From: DATKFM01 sp963810485 | GTDB taxonomy: Bacteria > Pseudomonadota > Alphaproteobacteria > Dongiales > Dongiaceae | DNA length: 64,000 bases | Direction: 5' to 3' | Assembly: GCA_963810485.1 (NCBI GenBank) | Contig: CAWENQ010000007.1 | Coordinates: 1-64,000 of the forward strand | Part shown: positions 51,203-60,111 of the stretch, piece by piece | Layout: every line of letters starts with the position of its first letter | How positions within the stretch are numbered: the stretch's first letter is position 1 | Notes under the pieces: generated by a model | Told to the model about the DNA's origin: nothing | What the model saw: only the letters and a program-made list of their open reading frames with translations | Database searches by the model: none | Made by a program: the position numbers and the translations under genes

Positions 51203-51613
51203 TCATCGGGTTTGAATCGCGATGGTTCGCGTCGGCGTTACCGTTTCCGGCCGCTGCAGTTCGATCGACAGGATGCCGTTGTCCAATCCGGCACTGGTCA
51301 CCTCCAGCCCGTCGGCGAGCACAAAGGCGCGGCGGAACTGGCGTGCGGCAATGCCGCGATGCAGGAAGACGCGCTCTGCCTGTTCGGCCTGGCGGCCACG
51401 GATCACGAGCTGCTGATTCTCGATCTCGACCGTCAGGTCTTCCGGTGCAAAGCCGGCGACGGCGATGGCGATGCGAAAGCCGCTATTGCCCATCTGCTCG
51501 ATATTGAACGGCGGGTAGCTGTCGCCACCCTGCTTGTGGATGCGGTCGAGCATGCGCTCGATCTGATCGAAGCCGAGCAAAAGCGGATTGGTGGAGAGGG
51601 ATGGTCGGGTCAT
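51203..51613 (-). CDS. Small heat-shock protein (Hsp20)
   Basis: A 136-residue alpha-crystallin-type holdase chaperone. After an N-terminal PSLSTNPLLLGFDQIERMLD, the alpha-crystallin domain has YPPFNIEQMGNSGFRIAIAV, AGFAPEDLTVEIENQQLVIR, RGIAARQFRRAFVLADGLEV, and A-GLDNGILSIEL, the conserved A-x-x-x-NGxL motif. The start has a strong GGAGGAGCG upstream. It is 29 bases before DUF1150 and likely heat-induced; a sigma-32-like element is seen at 51730-51759. Confidence 0.95.
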   Translation of the reverse strand: MTRPSLSTNPLLLGFDQIERMLDRIHKQGGDSYPPFNIEQMGNSGFRIAIAVAGFAPEDLTVEIENQQLVIRGRQAEQAERVFLHRGIAARQFRRAFVLADGLEVTSAGLDNGILSIELQRPETVTPTRTIAIQTR

Positions 51614-51729
51614 CGAAAACGCTCCTCCTTACGAGCGAGCATGGCGATCAAGGGTCGCGAAAGCCCAGACCTGACGGCCTCCTGTGGCGCTTTCGGACGG
51701 ACGGCCCGGCAATCGGGCGCCGATGCAAG

Positions 51730-51759
51730 ATATCTGGTGGCGACAGGCGGTTTTTCAAG
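51730..51759 (-). promoter_or_regulatory. Possible sigma-32 (RpoH) promoter for hsp20
   Basis: On the minus strand CTTGAA (51754-51759), then an 18-base spacer counted from CTTG, then CCAGATAT (51730-51737), similar to the alphaproteobacterial CTTG-N17/18-CCTATAT pattern. The leader would be about 110 bases, so this is tentative. Confidence 0.35.
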
Positions 51760-51898
51760 CTGGCCGGTTTTGAGACAAGCGCGATTTGTCCGCGCGCATT
51801 TAACGATTATCGTTATGAATTCAAAGGGTTAGTACTCGACAAGTCGTAACGAATTCGTGCGGCTGGGCCATCGTTCTGTGGCCCTCTCTGTCCCCAAG

Positions 51899-52984
51899 TT
51901 AATTGGAACGAAGTCGTGTGCGCGCCTTGCCGACCAGCAGCAACGCGTTCCTCGCGGCCTTGCGCAATTGCGGCCGGCAAAGGACAAATTCGATCGCTCT
52001 GCGTTTCGGGACCGTGTGAATGCGGTGAAACAGGGCAACCGCTGAGCTGCGGCTCACCGTACCCGTTGCCATATTCAGGTCGAAGTCGCTGAACGTGCGT
52101 TTGTAGGTCTCCTCGCCGGCGCCACAGTCGAAGAAATTTACGCCATTCCTCGACGCCTGCATCAGGAGATGAAGCTGGTGAATGATTCCGACGCCGTAGG
52201 ATGCGAGATTCATGTCATAGGTGGGAAACCATCCGGCCATTCTATCGATCGAGCGCAGGCTTAGGTATAGGGATGCCGGGCGGTCGCGCAGGAACATCAC
52301 CGACAGCTCCGCGGCGAAACCATCCGAGCGAGTTTCGAACAGGCGCCGCACGCCATTGGCGAACCACTCGCGCGCGAAGCGGTCCGATCTGCCCGTCCGC
52401 CTATACTGGGCAGACTTCCACTGAATGAGAAGTTCCAGAAGATCCTTGTCGCGCGTATCGGGTTCGACGCGTGGCTGCCCTAGCTCGCGCACCAGCTTTC
52501 GCTCATGCCCTCTAAGCTTCTTGAATCTCTTGCTGCCCTCTTTGCGTGCAATCCAGCTTTCCCAACCGGCGCTCAGATCCACGACGGGCGACTGTCGCAG
52601 GGAGAGGTCTTGGGGAGCGAAGTGGGGAACCTGATCGGCGATCAAGTGATCAAACTGCCACGCGGACAATCGGCTCGCATCGAGCAGTTCTGCGCCTTCC
52701 CATTGGAAATCCGACGCATGTATGAGGGCCTGATTGTCGGCGAAACCATAGCAGAGCGCCCTCCCTACGCCGAGGCTCCGGCGTTCGAAGGCGAAGAAGC
52801 CCACGATCTTGCCGCCGTCTTCCAGGATCGCCAGTTTGATATCGGGCCGCCCCTCGCTCATGACGCAGGCAAACTCCGGCGTCAGGAAGGGGCTAGACAG
52901 TGTAGCGGTCGTTCGCTGAAAGGAGCGCCAGAGGTCAATCTCCGCGGGACCTAGATCTCGCGGGCGGCAGATGGACGCCTTCAC
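51899..52984 (-). CDS. GNAT/FemAB-like acetyltransferase (BcsL/CelD type)
   Basis: A 361-residue protein of the GNAT_6/FemAB-like group associated with exopolysaccharide clusters. Two half-domains are visible: SSPFLTPEFACVMSEGRPDI with LAILEDGGKIVGFFAFERRS, and the second with AELSVMFLRDRPASLYLSLR, AGWFPTYDMNLASYGVGIIH, GVNFFDCGAGEETYKRTFSD (the FD.G.G.E.YK pattern diagnostic of BcsL/CelD proteins). These probably acylate a sugar or transfer an amino acid. It marks the left edge of the polysaccharide locus. The ATG at 52984 is the first in frame. Confidence 0.8.
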   Translation of the reverse strand: MKASICRPRDLGPAEIDLWRSFQRTTATLSSPFLTPEFACVMSEGRPDIKLAILEDGGKIVGFFAFERRSLGVGRALCYGFADNQALIHASDFQWEGAELLDASRLSAWQFDHLIADQVPHFAPQDLSLRQSPVVDLSAGWESWIARKEGSKRFKKLRGHERKLVRELGQPRVEPDTRDKDLLELLIQWKSAQYRRTGRSDRFAREWFANGVRRLFETRSDGFAAELSVMFLRDRPASLYLSLRSIDRMAGWFPTYDMNLASYGVGIIHQLHLLMQASRNGVNFFDCGAGEETYKRTFSDFDLNMATGTVSRSSAVALFHRIHTVPKRRAIEFVLCRPQLRKAARNALLLVGKARTRLRSN

Positions 52985-53095
52985 ATACCCTCCCCAGACA
53001 CAGTCACGTCCTCGATATCCGGCGGCGCGGTATACTCGATGAGAGGCCAGTTAACGGCTCAGTGCCCGCAGATTGCCTGAACTGGTGGAGGAGGA

Positions 53096-53281
53096 ATGTC
53101 TCAAGCCCCTATCGAAAACCGGTGCGGGTGGTCTGCGGCGGTTGCAAGTTCCATTCCTCCCCCAGCGCATAAATGGCCACCCCAAAGAATGGTTCCTCAG
53201 GCCCGCCAAATAGTAAGTCGCGACGGACACGTAGCCCATCGCATCACAGGTTTGCGAGATATAGAACGCGCTGAACGATGA
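53096..53281 (+). CDS. Possible small protein, doubtful
   Basis: A 61-codon frame starting MSQAPIENRCGWSAAVASSI. The main support is the very strong ribosome-binding site (GGAGGAGGA right before the ATG). The protein has no recognisable motif and its 3' end overlaps the convergent POTRA gene by 38 bases. The SD-ATG sequence GGAGGAATG can pair with CATTCCTCC 55 bases downstream, so translation might be masked. It could also be non-coding. Confidence 0.25.
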   Translation: MSQAPIENRCGWSAAVASSIPPPAHKWPPQRMVPQARQIVSRDGHVAHRITGLRDIERAER

Positions 53282-54371
53282 TGGCCGCCGAAACGATCAG
53301 CAAGCTGTGGCATATCGCGCGAAGGTAGGGATGGTATCGCTGCGAGGGGGACGCGCCTCCGGCACCGGCGAAGAGATAAGCGGCGAACATGGCGGCGGTC
53401 AGCCCAAGCACCCCTCCCCCGAGGGAGCCCAGTACGGGCAAGTCCTCTCTCCGCGGGGGTTTTTCAGTTGCGATGACCGTGACCGGTAGCACGCCCGAGG
53501 AATCGGAAGCTTCCAACTCGATATTGACGGACTGGAACAGGTCCAATTGTTGCAGAATGATTCTGAGTTGATCGATCAGTACCGGTTGATATGGATCGCC
53601 CGGCTGAAAGGGCACATACCGTTGCAGGAGATTTGCGTCCAAACGTGTCAGCCCATCGAATCGAACTCCGCCCAGCTTCAGTTGTGGTCCATCACTTGCA
53701 ACGAGGGTCACATCGACCGTCTGTGCACCCGCGCTGTCCGGCAAAACAGCCCGTAAGAGCACAGCGGCAAGTCCGTGACCGCCTTCCCTTCTGCGGGAAA
53801 GCCAACCGGCCTCGATCCCGGCCAGGGTTTGCGCTGTCGCCGGTTGGCCAATCACGTCATCAGGCAGGGTGGATTCCACCGGCGCGTGAGTGCGATCGGG
53901 CTCACGCCCGATCCAGAGGATGTCGACCGACCGGATTTTGTAACGGGGGCCGGAATTGACAGTGAACACAATTTTCGAAACTCGGCCGCCTTCAGGATTG
54001 GCCTGACTGGGGACTCGATCTGTCCGGTCCTCAAACAAGGACCGCCCGTTCACGAACACATCCACGTGACCGCCATAGAAGCCGAAGGCCCGAAGTACGG
54101 CATATAGCCGGTCGCGATTGAGCCGTATCAGATCGACGGATTGGCGGAAACTCATGTTTGCATTGACAATTCCCGGAGCATTTACGCTGTCCCGCAGCGC
54201 CGCTTTGACCGTGGCGGCCAGGGGAGGGTCGACGTCGCCCATATCGGTAGCGATCCCGACCGTCGTCACGGCCTCGGCGCCAGATGCCTCCGGAAGGGCA
54301 AGCGACGCGCAGCACAGGCCCATCAGGCAGCACAGGACTCGCAGGGCGAAAGAAGGCAAGAAGCGCGTCAT
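53244..54371 (-). CDS. POTRA-domain protein without beta-barrel
   Basis: A 375-residue exported protein. After a signal peptide (FLPSFALRVLCCLMGLCCAS, then LPEASGA), it shows Omp85/TamA-type POTRA repeats: ...RLYAVLRAFGFYGGHVDVFV..., KIVFTVNSGPRYKIRSVDIL, and LKLGGVRFDGLTRLDANLLQ followed by PFQPGDPYQPVLIDQLRIIL and the closing VTVIATEKPPR. In TamA this would lead to a beta-barrel; here the protein ends in two hydrophobic segments (VLGSLGGGVLGLTAAMFAAY; CHSLLIVSAAIIVQRVLYLA). So it is probably anchored in the inner membrane. It is divergent from GH16. GTG at 54389 is an alternative start. Confidence 0.8.
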   Translation of the reverse strand: MTRFLPSFALRVLCCLMGLCCASLALPEASGAEAVTTVGIATDMGDVDPPLAATVKAALRDSVNAPGIVNANMSFRQSVDLIRLNRDRLYAVLRAFGFYGGHVDVFVNGRSLFEDRTDRVPSQANPEGGRVSKIVFTVNSGPRYKIRSVDILWIGREPDRTHAPVESTLPDDVIGQPATAQTLAGIEAGWLSRRREGGHGLAAVLLRAVLPDSAGAQTVDVTLVASDGPQLKLGGVRFDGLTRLDANLLQRYVPFQPGDPYQPVLIDQLRIILQQLDLFQSVNIELEASDSSGVLPVTVIATEKPPRREDLPVLGSLGGGVLGLTAAMFAAYLFAGAGGASPSQRYHPYLRAICHSLLIVSAAIIVQRVLYLANL

Positions 54372-54492
54372 TTGTGGATTGAGATGCACAACTCACAATT
54401 GGCAACGCACCTGATGCGGATTGCATGACCCATTCGAGTTGGTGCGTCTGCCATGAATAACGGCATTTGCCGCGAAAGGTTGCGTTCCCAGG

Positions 54493-54510
54493 GGTTTGCG
54501 GCCGCAAACC
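54493..54510. promoter_or_regulatory. 18-bp perfect palindrome between POTRA and GH16 genes
   Basis: GGTTTGCGGCCGCAAACC is a perfect dyad located 122 bases upstream of the POTRA start (54371, minus) and 66 bases upstream of GH16 (54576, plus). Its placement between divergent genes suggests an operator for a dimeric regulator. No regulator gene is seen nearby. Confidence 0.45.
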
Positions 54511-54575
54511 AGTAGGAACTATTCCTGTCCCGGGGCGTTTCTACGCACGGGAACCCAGGGTGATTGGACCCCCAA

Positions 54576-55454
54576 ATGCTTTGTACGCGATTGCTGCTGA
54601 GTGTAGCGACGCTCGGGGCGGCCTGTATGTACGCTGGCTGCATTGATCCAACTTATTCGGCAGCCGTGACCCTGTCCCCTTCGCAACGAGACACAATGGC
54701 GCCGCTCGGTCAGCGCGGAAATTGGGCACTGATTTTCTCAGACGAGTTTGACGGGACAGCACTGAACTCCGGAAAGTGGGTTCGATGTTACTGGTGGGAT
54801 CATGACGGCTGCACCAATCTTGGTAACCGGGAGCTGCAGTGGTACCTGCCGGAAAACGTGACCGTCGGTGACGGGAAGCTGCGGCTTCGGGCCGACCGAA
54901 GGACAGTTACGGGGCGGGGCGATTCCTACGAGTTCACATCCGGCATCGTCACCACAGGACGGGATGTCGCGGCGACCACCGGCCAAGTGAGATTCGACTT
55001 CAGGTTTGGATATGCCGAGATGCGCGCACGCGTGCCGGCGGGCCGCGGCCTGTTTCCCGCATTCTGGATGCTGCCCTCCAGTCACCATCCGACGCCGGAG
55101 ATCGATATCATGGAGGTTCTCGGGCACAAGCCCAACCGCCTGTATACTTACTTCCACTACAAGGATTCACGGGGGCACGCCAAAAAGGGGCAGGGCGTCA
55201 CCCAAAAGACGCCTCTGTCCGACGGATGGCATGTCTTCGCGGTCGACTGGAGACCGGATCGGATTATCTGGTATCTGGATGGCGTCGAGTTCTGGCGGTA
55301 CGAAGATCGCAAGCACATCCCGCAAGAGCGGATGTACCTACTCATCAACCTGGCTGTTGGCGGAGAGTGGCCCGGCCCTCCCGATAGCAAGACGCCCTTT
55401 CCATCGAACCTATCTGTCGATTACGTGCGTGTGTGGCAGGAGGCCCGTCCATGA
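54576..55454 (+). CDS. Glycoside hydrolase family 16 lipoprotein (beta-glucanase-type)
   Basis: A 292-residue secreted glycanase. It begins with a lipoprotein-like signal (LLLSVATLGAACMYAGC, lipobox YAGC). The mature GH16 jellyroll has LIFSDEFDGTALNSGKW, WYLPENVTVGDGKLRL, RVPAGRGLFPAFWMLPSSHH and the catalytic E-x-D-x-x-E in EIDIMEVLG (E175, D177, E180). It ends VDYVRVWQ. Such enzymes cut beta-1,3/1,4-glucans or related polymers, so in this locus it may trim or release the exopolysaccharide. TTG at 54564 is an alternative start. It overlaps the flippase gene start by four bases. Confidence 0.9.
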   Translation: MLCTRLLLSVATLGAACMYAGCIDPTYSAAVTLSPSQRDTMAPLGQRGNWALIFSDEFDGTALNSGKWVRCYWWDHDGCTNLGNRELQWYLPENVTVGDGKLRLRADRRTVTGRGDSYEFTSGIVTTGRDVAATTGQVRFDFRFGYAEMRARVPAGRGLFPAFWMLPSSHHPTPEIDIMEVLGHKPNRLYTYFHYKDSRGHAKKGQGVTQKTPLSDGWHVFAVDWRPDRIIWYLDGVEFWRYEDRKHIPQERMYLLINLAVGGEWPGPPDSKTPFPSNLSVDYVRVWQEARP

Positions 55455-57829
55455 CGGATAGCGTGCCGCGCCCGCATCTGAAGGGCCCGTTGGGCAGTGA
55501 TCGCCTTTCGCCGGCGTTGACCTGGTTCCAGGGCTATTTTCGCACGCCATTGGTCCGGAACGGCTACGCGCTGATCGCAAGCACCGGCGTGACTTCCATC
55601 CTCGGGCTTGTCTATTGGCTGCTCGCCGCCCGCCTATATTCGCTCACCGAGATCGGATTGAACTCAGCACTGATTTCAACAATGCTTGCCGTCGGTGGCA
55701 TTGCGCAGTTGAATCTGGGAAGCGTTCTGACGCGCTTTCTGCCCGGTTTGGGGCGGCGAAATTCGCAGCGTCTTGTTCTTGGCGCGTATGGGGCCGGACT
55801 TCTAGCAGCGTTCCTCTGCTGTCTCTGCTTCTTTCTTGGCATCCATGCATGGGCGCCGTCGCTGGATCTGCTGACGACAAATCCCCTGCTCATGATTTGG
55901 TTCACAGCGGCGACGATGATCTGGACCATTTTCGCGCTTCAGGATGGCGCGCTTGCCGGCCTTCGGAAGGCGATCTGGGTTCCGGTCGAGAATACCGCGT
56001 TCGCACTCGCCAAGATTGCCTTGCTCTTGATCCTCGCGGACAGCGAATGGCGAGCATGGGGACCCTTTGCCTCCTGGACATTGCCGCTCTTGTTCGCCGT
56101 GGCGCCGGTCAACCTTTTCCTTTTCTGGCGGCTCATGCCTGCCAGTGACAGCGCCGCCACGCCGCCAAAACCGGTGTTCGATAGACGGATGATTATCCGT
56201 TACTTTGCCGCTGACTTTGTTGGTACTTCTCTCCTTGTAATCGCGATCGGACTCGCGCCGATACTGGTCATGGAACATGTCGGTCCCGAGGGCATCGCGG
56301 TCTATTACCTAAGCTGGACCATCGCCTATTCGCTCTACCTCATCAGCAAATCAATGGGCATATCGCTGGTCGCCGAGGGTGCCGCAGACCCCTGGCGATC
56401 GAAGTCAATCGCCATTGATGCATTTTTCCACACCAGCGGGCTGCTGGTCGTAGCAGTGGCCATTCTGCTGGTTATCGCGCCATCGCTCTTGGCGCTGTTC
56501 GGCCCGGAATATGCGGCCGGCGAAAGCCTGCTGCGGGTTCTCTGCCTTTCGGCCCTTCCGTTCGGAGTCACGTCGGTGTTTCTCGGGCTCGCTCGGGTGG
56601 AGGGTCACCTGACCGCAATCATCCTCATTCACGCGGCAATGACATTGCTTGTGTTGGCTCTTGGCGTTCCGCTGCTCGAAATGTTCGGCACATTTGGAAT
56701 GGGGCTCGCGTGGCTGATCTCACAGATTATCGTTGCCTTTTTCCTCTGCATCCTCGTTTGGCGCACGACCGGCTTCTCCCGCTTCGCTATCAATGCGTTG
56801 CATGGCGGGTCGTTGAACGGCGCACTGCCCGCGTGGTTAGCTCCGTTCCAGCGCCGGCCGCTCCAGTGGGCGACGGGGCGGCTCGTGAAAAATGCAACCT
56901 CGGGCCTTGCGAGTTATTCCACATCGCCCAGTGAGGGCGGCCTCACCGCCACCAAGAACCTCCATACAATCAATCTCGGGCACCAGGGTGGCCAAGGTTT
57001 GCTGCGAATGAAGGCTGCCCGAAACTCCGAGGGCAGTCTCAGCTTGCGCCGACAAAGCGAGATATTGCGAACGCTGAATGCCGATCCGGGTCTTGGCGAG
57101 TTTCGGCATCTGTTGCCGCGGGTGGTATCGGAGGGCAGCACTTACATCGTCGAACGACAGCAGCCGGGGATCTCAGGGCAGATCATGCTTGGCGATGACC
57201 AGTTGGCAGGAACGGCGTTAATGAGTGCCGGGGTGGCAATCAATGGACTCCACGACCGGATGGCCACACGCACGACGATAGCAGAACCCTGGCTGACCCA
57301 TTGGATTGATCGTCCAATCAGCACGATCGAGGCCTGCTTGCCGGATTCTAGCGACAAACCTAAGGCCGTGCTCGCTGCCATCCGATGCAGTCAGCGTAGC
57401 GCCTGGGCGGGCCGCACGCTTTCACTCGGCTTGAGCCACGGGAGCCTTGGTCCCGCACAGATGAACTTCGCGCACGACGCCTCCCGCGTCACTGCCATCG
57501 TCGATTGGGGCCGGGCGCGCTTCGACGGCCCGGGCGCCTTCGATCCCAGTTGTCTGTTGCTCGCCACGCGGATGCTGGCCAGCGGAAGCAGGATGAGTGA
57601 TCTGGTTTGCGATCTTCTCAGGCAGCCAAGATGGCGGCCGGAGGAAATACGATGCTTTGCTGCGTCATCATTGCCAACGACGGCATCCGAGGTTCGCATG
57701 GTGACGCTGCTGGCTTGGCTGCATTACAGCGCTGGAAAGCTTGAGGAATATGGCGACGGTGCGGGCGACTGCCAGGCCGCCATCCTGCAGATCGAGGAGA
57801 CGCTTCGATTCATTCAGTCAAACCCCTAG
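55451..57829 (+). CDS. Polysaccharide flippase (MOP/MATE-like) fused to a degenerate APH-type kinase domain
   Basis: A 792-residue fusion. Residues ~30-440 form a Wzx-like MOP exporter with about twelve to fourteen hydrophobic segments (NGYALIASTGVTSILGLVYW; FVGTSLLVIAIGLAPILVME; MGLAWLISQIIVAFFLCILV). From ~490 the protein is soluble and resembles aminoglycoside-phosphotransferase kinases: LRRQSEILRTLNADP, GLSHGSLGPAQMNF and IVDWGRARFDGPGAFDP. The catalytic HGD is HGS here (H663, S665) while the metal Asp (D685) is kept, so it may be a pseudokinase. It starts at ATG 55451 (GGAGG seven bases upstream), overlapping GH16, and its TAG abuts the next GTG. Confidence 0.85.
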   Translation: MTDSVPRPHLKGPLGSDRLSPALTWFQGYFRTPLVRNGYALIASTGVTSILGLVYWLLAARLYSLTEIGLNSALISTMLAVGGIAQLNLGSVLTRFLPGLGRRNSQRLVLGAYGAGLLAAFLCCLCFFLGIHAWAPSLDLLTTNPLLMIWFTAATMIWTIFALQDGALAGLRKAIWVPVENTAFALAKIALLLILADSEWRAWGPFASWTLPLLFAVAPVNLFLFWRLMPASDSAATPPKPVFDRRMIIRYFAADFVGTSLLVIAIGLAPILVMEHVGPEGIAVYYLSWTIAYSLYLISKSMGISLVAEGAADPWRSKSIAIDAFFHTSGLLVVAVAILLVIAPSLLALFGPEYAAGESLLRVLCLSALPFGVTSVFLGLARVEGHLTAIILIHAAMTLLVLALGVPLLEMFGTFGMGLAWLISQIIVAFFLCILVWRTTGFSRFAINALHGGSLNGALPAWLAPFQRRPLQWATGRLVKNATSGLASYSTSPSEGGLTATKNLHTINLGHQGGQGLLRMKAARNSEGSLSLRRQSEILRTLNADPGLGEFRHLLPRVVSEGSTYIVERQQPGISGQIMLGDDQLAGTALMSAGVAINGLHDRMATRTTIAEPWLTHWIDRPISTIEACLPDSSDKPKAVLAAIRCSQRSAWAGRTLSLGLSHGSLGPAQMNFAHDASRVTAIVDWGRARFDGPGAFDPSCLLLATRMLASGSRMSDLVCDLLRQPRWRPEEIRCFAASSLPTTASEVRMVTLLAWLHYSAGKLEEYGDGAGDCQAAILQIEETLRFIQSNP

Positions 57830-59676
57830 TGCCGCCTCACGCCGCAGCCCGAAGAGTCGGCGCCCATGACTCGACCGATAGCTGGCCCGTCTCGCTTGAG
57901 GTGATGATTCCGGCCAGTGCATTGTCGATCTGGATCGCCTGCTTGCGGCAGATCGATCCCAGCGAAATGAGCGATCTGGGGCTCGCGTCAGTACTGCCCT
58001 ATGCCGCCTGGCTGCCGTTGTTGCTGCTGTCTATCGGCTTTTTCATGCTTCTCCAGCGCCCGTCGACGCGGGGGTGGGTGCCATACCTCTATCTCGTCTC
58101 CCTTGTGCTTGTTTTGCACGCGACCCCGATCATCGATTACGGCACCTTGCGCTATCCATGGGCTTGGAAACACCTGGGAATCATCGACTACATACAACGC
58201 AGCGGTGCGGTCGACCGGGCCGATCCCGTCTTTGGCGCCTATCAGAATTGGCCGGGCTTCTTTGCGACCGCAGCTCTGCTGACGGAGCTATCGAGCGCGC
58301 GCGATCTCGCCGCCTATGCGAGATGGTCGCCGCTCGTCTTCAATCTGCTCTATGTGGGCGGCCTTCCGATACTCTATCGGTCGTTCACGCATGATCGGCG
58401 CGCGATCCTGGGAGCCACCTGGATCTTTGTGTGTGGGAATTGGATCGGCCAGGACTACTTCTCGCCTCAAGCCCTGTCGTTCTTCTTCTATCTCCTGATG
58501 CTGGCTTTTTCTCTAAGGTTCCTTGAACAGCGCCCGGCGCACGACCCGGAGCAGGTTCCACATCGTTTGGTCGGTATGCTCCAATCGGCGCAGCACAGCG
58601 CGCCTGGCGCGGGGTCATCCACAAATGGGCTGGAACGAATAGTCGCAAGTGGCGCGGTGCTGGTGTTTCTTTCGGCAATTATCCTGAGTCACCAGTTCAG
58701 TCCGCTGGTTGCAATCTCTGCGCTCGCCGTGCTTGTGCTTTTCCGGCGCATTCCGGCGGCTGTCTTCTTCTTCGCCTTAGTACTGACAGCTCTCTGGATC
58801 CTGTATTCAGCCGCACCCTTTGTCGCGCTCGCATTACCCATAGAGATGAGAGGTCTCAGTTCGACGGTGCTGGAACTGAATACGCAACTCATTGACCTTT
58901 CGGTTGTGAGTGAGGGGCAAGCGATCATTGCCCTGATCTGCCGCGCTCTCACGGTATCGATCGTATTGGCGGCGCTGCTCGGTGGCATTCGGCGCTTTCT
59001 AAATGGGTATCGAGACGGAATCGCTGTCGGGCTGGCGGCGGCTCCCGTTCCGCTGTTGGCCATGACCTCCTACGGCGGCGAGGCAATCTTCCGAGCCTAC
59101 CTGTTCGCGTTACCTTTCCTGTCGCTCCTGGCGATATGGCTTTTCTTTCCCACGGCGCGTCCACGACATCCGATACAGACTGCCGGAACTGCTGCAACGT
59201 TTGCACTTGCGCTCGCGGTTGCATTCGTGTTCGCGAACAATGGCAAGGACCGACAATATGCCTTTGCCCCCGAGGATATTGCCGTCATGCAGCGCCTCTA
59301 TGAAACGATGCCCGAGCGTACCTTGATCATCGAAGGCGCCTATTTTTCACCTTCGTTGTTTCAAGACATCGAACACGTGACTCGGGTGTCGATCGCGGAT
59401 GAGCCACTCCAGTCGCGGAACGATCTGTTGGCTCGCCCCGCTGCGACGCTCGCTCGCTGGCTGGATGACGACCGATACAAGGCGGCATTCGTCGTAATCA
59501 CGCGCAACCAGAAGGCCTACGTCGACGACATGGGCATTATGCGCACTGGCGACCTGGATCGAATTGAACATGCGCTTCTCGGATCGCCGCGCTTCCGTCT
59601 GCTTTACTCTGCCGGTGGGACGAGCGTTTTTACCTTGAACAGGGCGGTCGTGGAGGGTGGCGAATGGATCGACTGA
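57829..59676 (+). CDS. GT-C-like multi-pass membrane glycosyltransferase or polymerase
   Basis: A 615-residue membrane protein with about twelve hydrophobic segments (PYAAWLPLLLLSIGFFMLLQ; RIVASGAVLVFLSAIILSHQ; AAVFFFALVLTALWILYSAA; AYLFALPFLSLLAIWLFFPT), a periplasmic loop with YGTLRYPWAWKHLGIIDY and a soluble C-terminal tail. The layout matches GT-C mannosyltransferases or O-antigen-polymerase-like proteins acting on lipid-linked sugars; no exact motif is certain. It starts with GTG at 57829, sharing the flippase stop region (taGTG), so it is coupled to the flippase. The next gene overlaps its end by 13 bases. Confidence 0.75.
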   Translation: MPPHAAARRVGAHDSTDSWPVSLEVMIPASALSIWIACLRQIDPSEMSDLGLASVLPYAAWLPLLLLSIGFFMLLQRPSTRGWVPYLYLVSLVLVLHATPIIDYGTLRYPWAWKHLGIIDYIQRSGAVDRADPVFGAYQNWPGFFATAALLTELSSARDLAAYARWSPLVFNLLYVGGLPILYRSFTHDRRAILGATWIFVCGNWIGQDYFSPQALSFFFYLLMLAFSLRFLEQRPAHDPEQVPHRLVGMLQSAQHSAPGAGSSTNGLERIVASGAVLVFLSAIILSHQFSPLVAISALAVLVLFRRIPAAVFFFALVLTALWILYSAAPFVALALPIEMRGLSSTVLELNTQLIDLSVVSEGQAIIALICRALTVSIVLAALLGGIRRFLNGYRDGIAVGLAAAPVPLLAMTSYGGEAIFRAYLFALPFLSLLAIWLFFPTARPRHPIQTAGTAATFALALAVAFVFANNGKDRQYAFAPEDIAVMQRLYETMPERTLIIEGAYFSPSLFQDIEHVTRVSIADEPLQSRNDLLARPAATLARWLDDDRYKAAFVVITRNQKAYVDDMGIMRTGDLDRIEHALLGSPRFRLLYSAGGTSVFTLNRAVVEGGEWID

Positions 59677-60005
59677 CTGTTCGTGTGGCCATTCTCCTTG
59701 GGATCGCGGTTTCCGCCATGTTTGCCGCTTGGGAGCAGATGTCCGGTACCGCGCCAACCGCGCTGCTGCTTCCTTTTTTGCTTATTGGTCCCGGCCTTGG
59801 ATGGCTGGGCCGGGCATCCGGTTTGACGGCTGCAGACCTCGCTGTCGCAGCCGTGGGTCTAAGCTTGGCCCTCGGTGCTGTCGTCAGCACGCTTCTCCTG
59901 ATCTGCGACCTATGGTCGCCGCTGACCGGTTTCGCGCTGCTGAGCGCCGCAACGCTGGCCGGCGTGCTCTGCACTTGGACTGGCGATGTCAGGCGCAGCA
60001 ATTGA
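59664..60005 (+). CDS. Small membrane protein of the polysaccharide locus
   Basis: A 113-residue protein with about four membrane helices (VAILLGIAVSAMFAAWEQM; ALLLPFLLIGPGLGWLGRA; AADLAVAAVGLSLALGAVVS; LLSAATLAGVLCTWTGDVRR). No family recognised. GGAGGG stands seven bases before the ATG, supporting the start, and it overlaps the preceding gene by 13 bases, so translation is coupled. It could be a subunit of the membrane glycosyltransferase or flippase; this is inference from context only. Confidence 0.68.
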   Translation: MDRLTVRVAILLGIAVSAMFAAWEQMSGTAPTALLLPFLLIGPGLGWLGRASGLTAADLAVAAVGLSLALGAVVSTLLLICDLWSPLTGFALLSAATLAGVLCTWTGDVRRSN

Positions 60006-60111
60006 GTCGCCTGGCTTGCCGGCGCCATTGGGTGCCGGTGGCCTGCGACCAAGACCTACTGTGACGATGACGAATGATTGATTGCGCTGCTCGAATCGAG
60101 AGGCACTCTTG

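Noticed and set aside
53051..53239. 62-codon minus-strand frame in the gap upstream of the acetyltransferase
   Set aside because: No SD, overlaps the plus-strand candidate, and ends inside the promoter region; no motif.
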